Assembly: GCF_003628755.1 (NCBI RefSeq)
Contig: NZ_CP029256.1
Location: 825,585-889,584 of the forward strand
Origin: Christensenella minuta
GTDB lineage: Bacteria > Bacillota > Clostridia > Christensenellales > Christensenellaceae
Direction: 5' to 3'
Length of the DNA stretch: 64,000 bases
Part shown: positions 10,522 through 20,600 of the stretch, piece after piece
Layout of the letters: each line of letters opens with the position of its first letter
How positions within the stretch are numbered: the first letter of the stretch is position 1
Made by a program: the position numbers and the translations under genes
The notes under the pieces: model-generated
What the model saw: only the letters and a program-made list of their open reading frames with translations
Told to the model about the DNA's origin: nothing
Databases searched by the model: none

Positions 10522-12660
10522 TCAATAATTCACGCGGAATACATCCCGTACGCCCTTCAGAGCTTTCAGCTTATTCATCAAGTCGTGAAGATCCTGAACG
10601 GAAGTAATATTGGAACGCAGGGAAATCGTAGCAACGCCATTCTTGGCGGAATGTGCGTTGATGGCGGTGATATCCCGTCCCATATTGTACATTGCCTGGG
10701 CGATTTCCACCATCAAGCCCGGCCTGTCATCCGCTACGATCTGTATTTCAACGTTATAGGAAGTCGTCTGGTCTCCTGCCCATGCGACCTCGATCAGGCG
10801 CTCTTTATCTACATTATGAAGATTTTTGCATTCCTTCGTATGTACGCATACGCCCCGCCCACGCGTAATATAGCCGATGATATCGTCGCCGGGAACGGGA
10901 TTGCAGCATTTTGCGAAACGCACCGCAAGCCCCGTATTGCCCTCAACGGTAATATCTTCTTCCGCTCCTTTTCCGGTGCGTTTCACGATCTTCAGTTCTT
11001 CCGAACCGGAGTCGATCTTATTGGCCATCTTAAACTGTTCGATCAGCTTGGAAAGAATCTGGTTGGCGGAAAGAGCGCCATATCCAATTGCCGCAAACAT
11101 ATCGTCCTGTGAATTGAGTGTAAACCGTTTATACAGGACGCTCAGCCAGTCCGGCTTCAAAAGCTGTTCGTACAGGTTATATCCCTGCCGCTTGGCCTCC
11201 TTTTCCAGCATTTCGCGGCCTTTAACGATATTTTCTTCCTTAAGCTGCTTTTTGAACCATTGCTTGATTTTGCTCCGCGCCTGCGCGGTCTTGACAAATT
11301 TCAGCCAATCCCTGCTCGGAGTCGCGGAATTCGAGGTAATAATCTCAACAATATCCCCCGTCCGAAGCTTATAATCAAGCGGAACTATTTTACCGTTTAT
11401 CTTCGCGCCTACGCATTTATTGCCTATAGCGCTGTGGACGCTGTAAGCAAAATCGAGCGGAGTCGCGCCCGCGACAAAATCCTTTACATCTCCCTTTGGC
11501 GTAAATACAAAAACATTGTCCGCAAACAGGTCGACCTTAAGCGTCTCCATAAATTCCTTGGAGTCTTTGAGGTCGTTCTGCCACTCCATCAGCTCACGCA
11601 GCCATGCAAGCTTGGAATCCATGCCCGATTCCTTGCCGCCTTCTTTATACTTCCAATGCGCGGCGATTCCGTATTCGGCCGTACGGTGCATGTCGTACGT
11701 ACGGATCTGCACCTCGAACGGCTTGCCGTCCTCGCCTAAAAGCGTCGTGTGCAGCGACTGGTACATGTTTTGCTTGGGCACGGCAATATAGTCCTTAAAA
11801 CGCAGCGGTATCGGCTTCCACATGGTATGGACAATACCGAGCACCCCATAACAATCCTTGATACTCGATACAATAATACGGATTGCGATAAGATCATAGA
11901 CTTCTTCAAAAACCTTATGCTTTTCCCGCATCTTTTTATAGATACTGTAAATATGTTTTGGCCGGCCCTCAATCTCAGCCTTGATCTTCATCTCGGCAAA
12001 CTTATCTTCCAGTTTTACAATAACCGAATTGATCTGCTTTTCGCGCTCTTCGCGGGTCGATGCAATCTTATTCGCAATTTCAAAATATTCATCCGGATGC
12101 AGGAATTTAAGCGATAAATCCTCCAATTCCCACTGAATTGCGCTGATACCCAACCGATGTGCGAGCGGCGCATAAATCTCAAGCGTTTCCGTTGCCTTTT
12201 CGATCTGTTTGTTTTCGGACTGATATTTCAGTGTCCGCATGTTATGCAAACGGTCGGCCAGCTTGATAATGACGACACGAATATCGGAAGCCATGGCAAG
12301 AAACATTTTACGCAGGCTTTCCCACTGCTGCTCTTCGCGCGTTTTAAAATCATAATTATTGAGCTTGGTAACGCCGTCGACCAATTTAGCGATCTCGGGC
12401 GTAAACTCCCGGCCAATGTCTTCCGTGGTAAGCTGCGTATCCTCTACCGCATCGTGGAGAATCGTAGCGACGATTGTGGTGGTGTCAAGCCCGAGGTCGG
12501 CAACAATATCCGCAACCGCGAGAGGGTGCGTAAAAAAAGGCTCGCCGGAATGACGAAGCTGTCCTGCATGGGCATTCTCCGCCATCACAAACGCCTTTTC
12601 CAGCATTGGATCATCTTCAAGCTTATGCCGCCTGATAAAATCGTTATAGTATTCCGACAC
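10522..12660 (-). CDS. rel: Bifunctional (p)ppGpp synthetase/hydrolase
   Basis: This 712-residue RelA/SpoT homologue makes and degrades the stringent-response alarmone (p)ppGpp. In order it has an HD hydrolase domain with intact metal residues (HSGEPFFTHP, ATILHDAVEDT, residues about 35-95), a synthetase domain with YQSLHTTLLGEDGKPFEVQIRT (about 300), a TGS domain (VFTPKGDVKDFVAGATPLDFAY), a zinc-finger segment with CCNPVPGDDIIGY, and a C-terminal ACT domain. Both catalytic halves look intact. The start is a GTG at 12660 preceded by GGGAG eight bases away; an in-frame TTG five codons upstream lacks a site. It follows apt after 15 bases; apt-rel-dtd is a familiar Gram-positive arrangement. Confidence 0.97.
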   Translation of the reverse strand: MSEYYNDFIRRHKLEDDPMLEKAFVMAENAHAGQLRHSGEPFFTHPLAVADIVADLGLDTTTIVATILHDAVEDTQLTTEDIGREFTPEIAKLVDGVTKLNNYDFKTREEQQWESLRKMFLAMASDIRVVIIKLADRLHNMRTLKYQSENKQIEKATETLEIYAPLAHRLGISAIQWELEDLSLKFLHPDEYFEIANKIASTREEREKQINSVIVKLEDKFAEMKIKAEIEGRPKHIYSIYKKMREKHKVFEEVYDLIAIRIIVSSIKDCYGVLGIVHTMWKPIPLRFKDYIAVPKQNMYQSLHTTLLGEDGKPFEVQIRTYDMHRTAEYGIAAHWKYKEGGKESGMDSKLAWLRELMEWQNDLKDSKEFMETLKVDLFADNVFVFTPKGDVKDFVAGATPLDFAYSVHSAIGNKCVGAKINGKIVPLDYKLRTGDIVEIITSNSATPSRDWLKFVKTAQARSKIKQWFKKQLKEENIVKGREMLEKEAKRQGYNLYEQLLKPDWLSVLYKRFTLNSQDDMFAAIGYGALSANQILSKLIEQFKMANKIDSGSEELKIVKRTGKGAEEDITVEGNTGLAVRFAKCCNPVPGDDIIGYITRGRGVCVHTKECKNLHNVDKERLIEVAWAGDQTTSYNVEIQIVADDRPGLMVEIAQAMYNMGRDITAINAHSAKNGVATISLRSNITSVQDLHDLMNKLKALKGVRDVFRVNY

Positions 12661-12675
12661 CCAAACTACTCCCAA

Positions 12676-13188
12676 TCAATACTGTACCAAGGAAAACACG
12701 TCGTATCCGCCGAGCGCGTCTCTTCCTCCAAGGTCTGTCAGTTCAATTACAAAATTCAGCGAAACGACTTCCGCTCCCGCAAGCTCTACAAGTTCGCACG
12801 CAGCTTTCGCAGTTCCCCCCGTTGCCAGTAAATCATCAAAAATTGCAATGCGCATCCCTTCTTTTACCGCATCCTTATGCATTTCGAGCTGCCCCGTCCC
12901 ATATTCGAGCTGGTATTCCACATGATAGACGTCCGCAGGCAGCTTTCCTTTTTTACGGACTGGGACAATCCCTTTTCTCAACAAATAGGCCACCGGAGAG
13001 CCAAACAAAAATCCGCGCGCATCAAGCACAACGATCATATCGATATCCTGTCCCTTTACGCGCTCTGCCAATGTATCCGTTACATATTCAAATGCTTCCG
13101 GGTCTTTGATCAGAGTCGTAATATCTCGAAAGATCACACCTTTTTCCGGAAAGTCCTCGATGTTTCTGATTTTTGCCTTCAAATCCAT
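12676..13188 (-). CDS. apt: Adenine phosphoribosyltransferase
   Basis: Apt salvages adenine by joining it to PRPP to give AMP. The 170-residue product starts MDLKAKIRNIEDFPEKGVIFRDITTL, the family signature, and contains the flexible-loop region RKKGKLP and the PRPP-binding motif IFDDLLATGGTAKAA near residues 125-139. The ATG at 13188 has GGGGAG seven bases upstream; the longer reading upstream overlaps recJ and is rejected. It starts one base after the recJ stop and is followed by rel. Confidence 0.96.
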   Translation of the reverse strand: MDLKAKIRNIEDFPEKGVIFRDITTLIKDPEAFEYVTDTLAERVKGQDIDMIVVLDARGFLFGSPVAYLLRKGIVPVRKKGKLPADVYHVEYQLEYGTGQLEMHKDAVKEGMRIAIFDDLLATGGTAKAACELVELAGAEVVSLNFVIELTDLGGRDALGGYDVFSLVQY

Positions 13189-13189
13189 T

Positions 13190-15217
13190 TTATTTCTCCC
13201 CTGAACCAAACTTTTGATATACCGCACTGTCGGAAAGCTCACGTTTTCCGGAACGTATCACAATGTGTATTCTATCATTTTTTTGTATTTCTAGCAAACC
13301 TATTTCCTCAAACACGGTCAGCGCAAATATAATTTTTTCATCCGTGAACTCGGCGGCATATTTCTGCAGGAACCGGACAAGTTTTTCCTCGTCCGGAAAA
13401 AAAGCTTTCTTTTCGCTGACGTTTTTTAAAATCGCATAAACCCCGAGCAGGCCTTCACGGCCGATAAAAAAAGCGTTTCGTTCGGCTTCAGTTGGCACTG
13501 CCGCCTTTCGCAAATATTCCTGCGTCTGCCGCATCTTGTGTTCAAATGGCTCGTCATAGGAAAGCGTACTTACAATCATCTGCGGCTTCATGTCAAATGT
13601 ATTGATATTAAGCGTGCCCACGATATCCGCATACCCTGGAACCGCGGCGGCCTGCGTGCCGAAGATTACGGCATTCACGGCTCTTCCGCCCTTTGCGATA
13701 CGGAATTTTGCATGCTTATCTTCGCCAATCGACCGAATATCTTCGATGTGCGCACCGCTTATTAAAAGCTCTACCTGTTCATTTTTGAAACCAAACGGGC
13801 GGAGCATTTCAAGTTCCGAAATCAATGAATTCGATACCTCTGACGGGGTGATTCCAAGATCGTATGTCTTAAGGGGCTTGAACACCTCTTCATCATAATG
13901 CTCTTTTAGGAATTCGTTTAAACGGTGGATTAACTGCGGGAGGTGCTCTTCACGAATGGTAAGGCCCGCCGCTCCTGCATGTCCTCCGAATTTTTCGTAT
14001 ACCTTTGCCTGAGAATTCAATGCCTCATAAATATTAACGCCGGGAATGCTTCGCGCAGAACCGGTGTAGACGCCTGGCTCAGATTCGCCAAGAAGAATCG
14101 TCGGCTTCACATAGCGTTCAGAGACCTTGGAAGCAGCAAGCCCGACGATCCCAATATCCCAATCGTGTTTATAAAGGACGATCACCTTATGATCGGAATC
14201 CCCGCTTTCTTCCTGCATTTTCATCGCCTCGGCAACAACCTTTTCCTGCCGCTGCTGCCTGTCTGTATTAAGGGAGCAGAGCTCTTCCGCAAGTTGCTCG
14301 AGCCTCGCGGAGTCGTTTTCTGTCAAAAGTTCAAAGGCGACCTTTGCTGTGGAAATCCTGCCCGCGGCATTGATGCGCGGGGCAAGCACGAACGACACGG
14401 TCTGCGCATCGATATTGGAAGTGCGCTTGACGCATGCTTTTTTTATCAGCGCGCCGATCCCGGGATTCGGATCCTCGTTGAGACGACGAAGGCCCAGCGC
14501 TGCGATGGCGCGGTTTTCCCCAAGCAATGGCACAATATCCGCAATGGTTGCAAGTGCTGCAATATCGATCATTTCAAGCGCCGCGTCGCCGATCAACGCC
14601 TGTGAAAGCTTAAACGCGATTCCGGCTCCGCAGAGGGAATCGAAGGGATACGTTTCCTCCTGACGCTTCGGATTCAGGATATAATCCGCCTTTGGCAAGA
14701 CATACGGGCATTCATGATGATCGGTCAAAATCGTCGTCATGCCCATTTCCCGTGCCCGTTCTATCTCCTGCGTACTTGTAATCCCACAGTCCACAGTAAT
14801 CAGCAGAGAGATACCCTGCAGCCGTTCGATATTTTCCATTGTAAGCCCATACCCATGCTCCATCCGGTTCGGAAGAAATACTTCCACCTTCGCGCCCATC
14901 TGGCTCAATGTTTTGTACAGGATCGCGCTTGCGGATATCCCGTCCGCATCATAGTCTCCATATACGCAAATTTTTCCTTTTGCCGCAATGGTATGCTTGA
15001 CCGCGCTTACGGCATCGTGCATATCGGCGAAGGAAAACGGATCCCGCAACTGGCTGACGTCCGGCTTCAGGAAATCACGCGCTTCCTGCGGGTCCACGAT
15101 TCCCCGCGCACACAAAAGCGAGGCTGTCAGCCTCGATAATTTCAAGGCTTTCCGCAGCCTGTCAATTGCCCGCGGGTCATTATTCACTTGAGGCTTCTGT
15201 TTCAGGATATACCTCAT
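13190..15217 (-). CDS. recJ: Single-stranded-DNA-specific 5'-3' exonuclease RecJ
   Basis: RecJ degrades single-stranded DNA 5' to 3' during recombination and mismatch repair. The 675-residue protein has the DHH phosphoesterase motifs VYGDYDADGISA near residue 85 and LTDHHECP near 165, a DHHA1 region with KFGGHAGAAGLTI near 395-410, and an OB-like C-terminal part. The last 110 residues or so extend beyond the E. coli length, as is usual in Gram-positive RecJ. The ATG has TAAGGAG five bases upstream. Just before that lies a terminator hairpin (15231-15261), so the leader either reads through it or is attenuated. Confidence 0.95.
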   Translation of the reverse strand: MRYILKQKPQVNNDPRAIDRLRKALKLSRLTASLLCARGIVDPQEARDFLKPDVSQLRDPFSFADMHDAVSAVKHTIAAKGKICVYGDYDADGISASAILYKTLSQMGAKVEVFLPNRMEHGYGLTMENIERLQGISLLITVDCGITSTQEIERAREMGMTTILTDHHECPYVLPKADYILNPKRQEETYPFDSLCGAGIAFKLSQALIGDAALEMIDIAALATIADIVPLLGENRAIAALGLRRLNEDPNPGIGALIKKACVKRTSNIDAQTVSFVLAPRINAAGRISTAKVAFELLTENDSARLEQLAEELCSLNTDRQQRQEKVVAEAMKMQEESGDSDHKVIVLYKHDWDIGIVGLAASKVSERYVKPTILLGESEPGVYTGSARSIPGVNIYEALNSQAKVYEKFGGHAGAAGLTIREEHLPQLIHRLNEFLKEHYDEEVFKPLKTYDLGITPSEVSNSLISELEMLRPFGFKNEQVELLISGAHIEDIRSIGEDKHAKFRIAKGGRAVNAVIFGTQAAAVPGYADIVGTLNINTFDMKPQMIVSTLSYDEPFEHKMRQTQEYLRKAAVPTEAERNAFFIGREGLLGVYAILKNVSEKKAFFPDEEKLVRFLQKYAAEFTDEKIIFALTVFEEIGLLEIQKNDRIHIVIRSGKRELSDSAVYQKFGSGEK

Positions 15218-15230
15218 ATTGTCTCCTTAG

Positions 15231-15261
15231 AAAAAAGACCCCCTCACAGGAGGTCTTTTTT
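15231..15261 (-). terminator. Intrinsic terminator-like hairpin between secF and recJ
   Basis: A ten-base perfect inverted repeat AAAAAAGACC/GGTCTTTTTT encloses a further CCT/AGG pair. On the minus strand it ends in a run of six T, so it should end the secD-secF transcript. Because the stem itself is A/T flanked, it also resembles a bidirectional terminator. It ends only 13 bases before the recJ start codon. Confidence 0.88.
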
Positions 15262-15312
15262 GTTTTTTGGATCAGCCGCTCACACAGGAATACCTGCTGC
15301 CCCGCTGCCGGA

Positions 15313-16245
15313 TTAAGCTTTTGCCGCTTTTTTCTTCGGCTTTGCTTTGGCCTTGCTTCTCTGCTGCTTTTTCCTGTCGAACCGGTCCGCAAGGAGCGCC
15401 CACATCGGCGCGGCCAGCAACACGGAAGAATATACGCCCGCCAGCAGCCCCACGATGATCGGAAAAGAAAATTCCTTGATCGTCGGGACGCCAAAGATAT
15501 ACAGGCACACGATCATAATCAGCGTCGTAACAGACGTATTGATCGTACGCGTAAGTGTTTCCTTAATGCTCGTATCGGAGATTTCTGTACGCGTGAAGTG
15601 TTTGGTCCCCATCACCTTGAGGTTATCCCTGACACGGTCGAATATCACGATCGTATTATTGATGGAATATCCGATAATCGTCAGGCACGCCGCAATGAAC
15701 GCACTATTGATCTGGATTTGCAGGATACACATGATGGCAATCATAATGCCGACATCATGGACCAACATAACGACTGCGCTGATACCGTTGAAAAGCTGGA
15801 ACCTGATCCAAATATAAATCAACATCAGCCCGCATGCGATCGCTACTGCAAGGAATGCGTTGCGGACCAGCTCCGAGCTGGCAACGCCGCCGACCTTATC
15901 AACCGACACGATTTCAGCATCGGGATAGGTTTGCCGGATATCTGTCAGAATTGCTTCGTTGGTCGTGGACTGCAGTTCATCAGTATCAAGCGTGCGCATA
16001 CGAACTTCGGCCTGCGTATATCCCTCTCCGGCCTTCACGATCGGCGAATCACCCATCCCGTTATTGTCGAGTGCTTTCTGCACGACATCCGTATCGAATT
16101 CGCCTTTAAAGTCAATAGACACAATGCTGCCGCCCGTAAAATCAATTCCGAGGTTGAGGCCGCCGTTGATAACGCCAAAGATGATCCCCAGCACAATAAT
16201 AATAATCGGCACAATCAAAAATTTTTTGAAGTGTTTCGTAATCAC
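15313..16245 (-). CDS. secF: Protein translocase subunit SecF
   Basis: SecF works with SecD as the membrane pump that uses the ion gradient to pull secreted proteins out of the SecYEG channel. The 310-residue protein has an N-terminal helix (FLIVPIIIIVLGIIFG), the GLNLGIDFTGGSIVSIDF motif shared by SecF proteins, a periplasmic-type domain, and a cluster of five helices including a conserved GYSINNTIVIFDRVRDN segment near 195-215. The tail is very Lys-rich. The start is a GTG overlapping the secD stop by four bases (GTGA), so synthesis of the two is coupled. Confidence 0.96.
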   Translation of the reverse strand: MITKHFKKFLIVPIIIIVLGIIFGVINGGLNLGIDFTGGSIVSIDFKGEFDTDVVQKALDNNGMGDSPIVKAGEGYTQAEVRMRTLDTDELQSTTNEAILTDIRQTYPDAEIVSVDKVGGVASSELVRNAFLAVAIACGLMLIYIWIRFQLFNGISAVVMLVHDVGIMIAIMCILQIQINSAFIAACLTIIGYSINNTIVIFDRVRDNLKVMGTKHFTRTEISDTSIKETLTRTINTSVTTLIMIVCLYIFGVPTIKEFSFPIIVGLLAGVYSSVLLAAPMWALLADRFDRKKQQRSKAKAKPKKKAAKA

Positions 16246-17546
16246 TGCGCGCCACCTCCTTCTTTCGCCGCTTTAGCAGCTTCGCGAAGCTGTCTTGCCA
16301 TCGCCATAAACACATTGGGGTTTTTAATATTCAGGTTGATAAACATCTTAAGAATCCCGCGCGTGATGGCAAGGGCCGAAATCATGGATACAACGATACT
16401 GATAATCAAAGTATACGCAAAGCTCTTAAGCGTACCTGTACCAAAGGCCGCAAGTACGATGGCGCAAATCAGGGTCGTGACGTTGGAATCGAGGATTGTG
16501 ACAAATGCTTTTTGAAATCCCCCGTTGAAGGAAGTACGCAATGTTTTTCCCGACCGGAATTCTTCCTTGAAACGCTCGAATATGATGACATTCGCATCGA
16601 CCGCCATTCCGATACCAAGTATGATGCCCGCGATACCCGGCAGTGTCAGCTGTACACCCGGAACGCTGCCGAGAAGCAACAATACGAAGCAGACATAGGC
16701 CACGAGCGCCATGCAGGCCACAAGGCCTGGCAGCCTGTAATAAATCAGTATAAACGCAAATAGGATCGCAAGGCCAATAAGTCCCGCCATAATGCTGTTC
16801 TGGAGCGCACCCGCACCAAGGGTCGCGCTGATGGAACGCACCTCAATTTCCTGTAAATCGAGCGGCAACGCACCGCTTTCGATCTGCATTGCAAGGTCCT
16901 GTGCGCTTTCCGCAGTGAAGTTTCCTGTAATCTGGCCCTTTCCGTCGGCAATGATGCTGTCGACCTTCGGAGCGGAAATCGTCTCTCCGTCTATCGTAAT
17001 GGAAATCGTTTGCTTAAGGAATTCTTCAGTGGCGGCGGCAAATTTCTCCGCGCCCGCCTGTGTCAGTTCAAAGCTTACGACATATTCCAGGGTCTGGGGG
17101 TTCTGCCCCGCCTGCGCACTCGCAATATCGCTTCCCTCGAGAACGGTATTTCCGTTCGGATCAACAAATTCCAGTTTAGCGGGCGTCCCTATAAATTCGG
17201 CGACCTCGTTCGGATCCTGGATTTCGCTGGTGCTGTTGATTGGTATCTCAACACGGATCCGGTCCGTTCCCTGCTTGGTTACAGTCGCCTCCGTGAAGCC
17301 CTTTGCATCGAGCCTGTCACGAAGTACTAGCATCGCGCCATCCATCTTTTCATCAAAATTATCGACTGATGTATCAGTTGCCTGATAAACGGTGTATACA
17401 CCGCCCGTCAGGTCCAGTCCCTGTTGGATACCATTGAGCGGCTTGACTTCATAAATTCCAACACTGAAACCGTTGATGACAACAAAACACAACAAAGCGA
17501 TGAGTACGAATGTAACGATGATGCCGACTAAGCTACGTTTTTTCAT
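16242..17546 (-). CDS. secD: Protein translocase subunit SecD
   Basis: SecD is the partner of SecF in the protein export motor. The 434-residue protein has an N-terminal helix, the motif GLDLTGGVYTVYQ near residues 45-57, a large extracytoplasmic domain (about 60-260), and a C-terminal six-helix RND-like domain with AVDANVIIFERFKEE. The ATG at 17546 has AGGAGG seven bases upstream; a preceding in-frame TTG is less likely. SecD and SecF are separate polypeptides here rather than the fused SecDF of Bacillus. Its own promoter lies at 17648-17676. Confidence 0.96.
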   Translation of the reverse strand: MKKRSLVGIIVTFVLIALLCFVVINGFSVGIYEVKPLNGIQQGLDLTGGVYTVYQATDTSVDNFDEKMDGAMLVLRDRLDAKGFTEATVTKQGTDRIRVEIPINSTSEIQDPNEVAEFIGTPAKLEFVDPNGNTVLEGSDIASAQAGQNPQTLEYVVSFELTQAGAEKFAAATEEFLKQTISITIDGETISAPKVDSIIADGKGQITGNFTAESAQDLAMQIESGALPLDLQEIEVRSISATLGAGALQNSIMAGLIGLAILFAFILIYYRLPGLVACMALVAYVCFVLLLLGSVPGVQLTLPGIAGIILGIGMAVDANVIIFERFKEEFRSGKTLRTSFNGGFQKAFVTILDSNVTTLICAIVLAAFGTGTLKSFAYTLIISIVVSMISALAITRGILKMFINLNIKNPNVFMAMARQLREAAKAAKEGGGAQ

Positions 17547-17647
17547 CAATGTTCCTCCTACCTTCTAAATTGTCAGACAAAATCAAGCCTTTGTCCGCTG
17601 TGAAAAAGAAAAACTGCAATTATTCCAGTTAAAAAACTCACCTTAAT

Positions 17648-17676
17648 ATTATATAGCCGCGCAGGTAAATAGTCAA
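17648..17676 (-). promoter_or_regulatory. Sigma-A promoter for secD-secF
   Basis: On the minus strand TTGACT (17671-17676) and TATAAT (17648-17653) are 17 bases apart. The -35 box starts 16 bases after the polC stop, and about 100 bases of leader separate the -10 box from secD. The leader can form a weak GACAAA/TTTGTC hairpin of unknown meaning. Confidence 0.85.
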
Positions 17677-17691
17677 TTGCAAAACCAAGCC

Positions 17692-20600
17692 CTAAAAATC
17701 GAAGAGACTCAGCTGATTGGTCTGTGAAAGGCCGGTAAGCGTTCCCATTTTCTGCATCTCATCAATTACGGAAGAGGAAAGCTTAGCGCGTTTCCGCAGG
17801 TCTTCTATGGAGATAAAAGCTCCTTTCTCGCGCTCTTCCACCACTTTTGCCGCCGCGTTACCACCCAGTTTCGGAATAGAAAGGAACGGCAGGCGCAGTC
17901 CCCCCTCTTCGATCAGGAATTTTTCCGCATCAGAACGGTTCAGGTCTACCGGCAGGAAATGATAGCCACGCAGATACATTTCACAAGCCACCTCGAGCAT
18001 GGTTGCCATGTTCTTCTCATTCGCTGTCGCATTTCCATTGTTCTCGATCATTTGCCAGTTCTTTTTGATGTCGTCCAGCCCGCCGAGAACATAGGACGCA
18101 TCAAAGTCATTGGAGCGAACCGTGAAATAAGAGGAATAGAATGCCTCCGGGTAATGCACCTTGCAGTAGGCGATGCGGTATGCCATGATAACATAGGCCA
18201 CGGCGTGCGCCTTTGGGAACATATATTTGATCTTCTTACAGGATTCAACGAACCAGTCCGCAATATGCGCGTCGTCAAGCGCTCTTTGCATGTCTTCCGT
18301 GAATCCGTTTTTCGCGACCTTGCCCTTACGGGTAGCTTCCATGATAAAGAATGCCATTCGCTTCTCCACGCCTTTATCCACCAGGTAGTTCATGATGTCG
18401 TCGCGCGTACAGATTGCTTCCTTCAGTGTGCAGGTCCCTGCTTTGATCAGGTCCTGCGCGTTTCCCAACCACACATCCGTACCGTGGGACAGGCCGCTGA
18501 TCCGCACGATTTCAGACATTGTTGTCGGCTTCGTATCCATCAGCATCTGGCGTACAAATTTTGTGCCGAACTCAGGGATGCCGAGCGTCCCTGTCTGTAT
18601 TCCCAGCAAATCCTTTGATTTCAACCCCAGCGGCCCCAGACCGGAGAACAATTCCATCGTCGGTTTATCATCCAGCGGGATCGTGAGCGGGTCAATTCCC
18701 GTAGCATCCTGTAGGAGCCTGATGATAGTCGGCACATCATGGCCGAGGATATCGAGTTTAATCAGGATGTCATGCATGGAGTTGAAATCAAAATGTGTCG
18801 TGACCCATTCCGCTTCCGCTGAATCTGCCGGTTTTTGCACGGGAGTAAAATCATAAACTTCCATGTCGTGCGGCACGATCACAATTCCGCCGGGATGTTG
18901 CCCCGTCGTTTTCTTCACGCCGGAAACCCCCTGCACAAGGCGGTTGACCTCCGCTTCATTCGCCTGCGTCCCCGTTTGCTCCAGGAACTTCTTAACGTAT
19001 CCATAGGCGATCTTGTCTTTCACGGCGCTGATTGTACCGGCCCGAAACACATGCCCCTTGCCAAACATCACTTCCGTGTATTTATGTGCGGTCGGCTGGT
19101 ATTCCCCCGAGAAATTGAGGTCAATGTCGGGCACTTTATCCGCATCGATCCCGAGGAAGACCTCAAAGGGAATATCATATCCGTCTTTCAGGTATTTTGT
19201 GCCGCATTCCGGACATACCGCATCGGGCAAATCGACGCCGGAAGGATATTTTTCCTTATCGATGTCGAAATCCGAATGTTTGCATTTCGGGCATACGTAA
19301 TGCGGCGGCAAGGGATTGACCTCCGTGATTCCCGTCATCGTAGCGGCAAGGCTGGAGCCGACCGACCCCCTCGAACCAACGAGGTATCCGTCTTCATTAG
19401 ATTTCTTAACCAGCAAATGGGCGCTGTAATACAAAACCGAGAACCCGTGGGAAACGATAGAGTCCAGTTCGCGCTTCAGGCGGGCCTCTATCAACTCAGG
19501 AAGCGGATCTCCATATTTTTCCTTAGCCGTTCTGAATGCAAGCTCCGTAATATTTTCCGCTGCGTTTGGCAGGCTGGGCATTGCCGTTTCCGACTGAAAA
19601 AGTTCAATTTCCTCCGTCATGTCTGCAATTTTATTGGAATTCTCAACAACGACTTCATAGGCCGTCTCTTCTCCCAGATATGCAAATTCCCTGAGCATTT
19701 CATCCGTTGTACGCAAATACAGCGGTGCCTGCCCGGTATCATCGTAGCCCTGTATCTGGAAAATGATCCGGCGGAAATACTCCTCGTGCGGATCAAGAAA
19801 ATGTACGTCGCATGTCGCAACGGTTGGCTTGTCCAGTTTCCTTCCGAGTTCCACAATCCGCCTATTGATACGCCGGATATCCTCGTTATTGGCAAGGATT
19901 CCCTTTTTTACCATAAATTCATTGTTGGCCGTGGGCTGTATCTCAAGGTAATCGTAAAAAGAAGCGATTTTTGCCAGCTTCTTTTCGTCAGCGCCCGCGA
20001 GCATCGCCTGATAAAGTTCGCCCGCTTCGCAGGCAGATCCGATAATAAGGCCTTCCCGATGCGCGTCGATCACGCTTTTTGGCATACGTGGCTTGCGGTA
20101 AAAATAGTCAAGATGTGCAAAGGATACCAACTTATAGAGATTCTTCAGCCCCCGCTTATTTTTGCATAAGAGGATAATATGGTAAGTTTTTGCATTTTTC
20201 CCGTTCGCATGCTCTGCGAACATTTGGTTCACGCCCTGCATATCCTGTACGCCTTGTTTTTCAAATTCGCGGAAACATTCGAGCATAATTTTGGCAGTAC
20301 ATACCGCATCGTTCACAGCACGGTGGTGCTCGAGCGGAATGTGCAAATGTGCCGCTACCGTATTCAGCTTATGGTTTTTAAGCTTAGGCAAGGCAAGGCG
20401 GCATAAAGCAAGGGAGTCCACGACCGTATTCCCGTACGTGATACCGAATTGTTGGGATTTGTGGAAAATAAACTTCGTATCGAAATCCGAATTATGTGCG
20501 ACAAGTACTGCGTTATCACCGCAAAACTGCCGGAATTCGGCCAATGCGACCTCAGGAAGGGGGGCATCCTTTACCATATCGTCATTGATCCCCGTCAGTG

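Noticed and set aside
15166-16515. Plus-strand open frame of about 450 codons opposite secF and secD
   Set aside because: It is antisense to two certain membrane protein genes. Its His/Arg/Asp-rich composition is what reversed hydrophobic codons produce.
18835-20169. Plus-strand open frame of about 440 codons opposite polC
   Set aside because: It lies fully within polC, has no known motifs and lacks a promoter or ribosome site.
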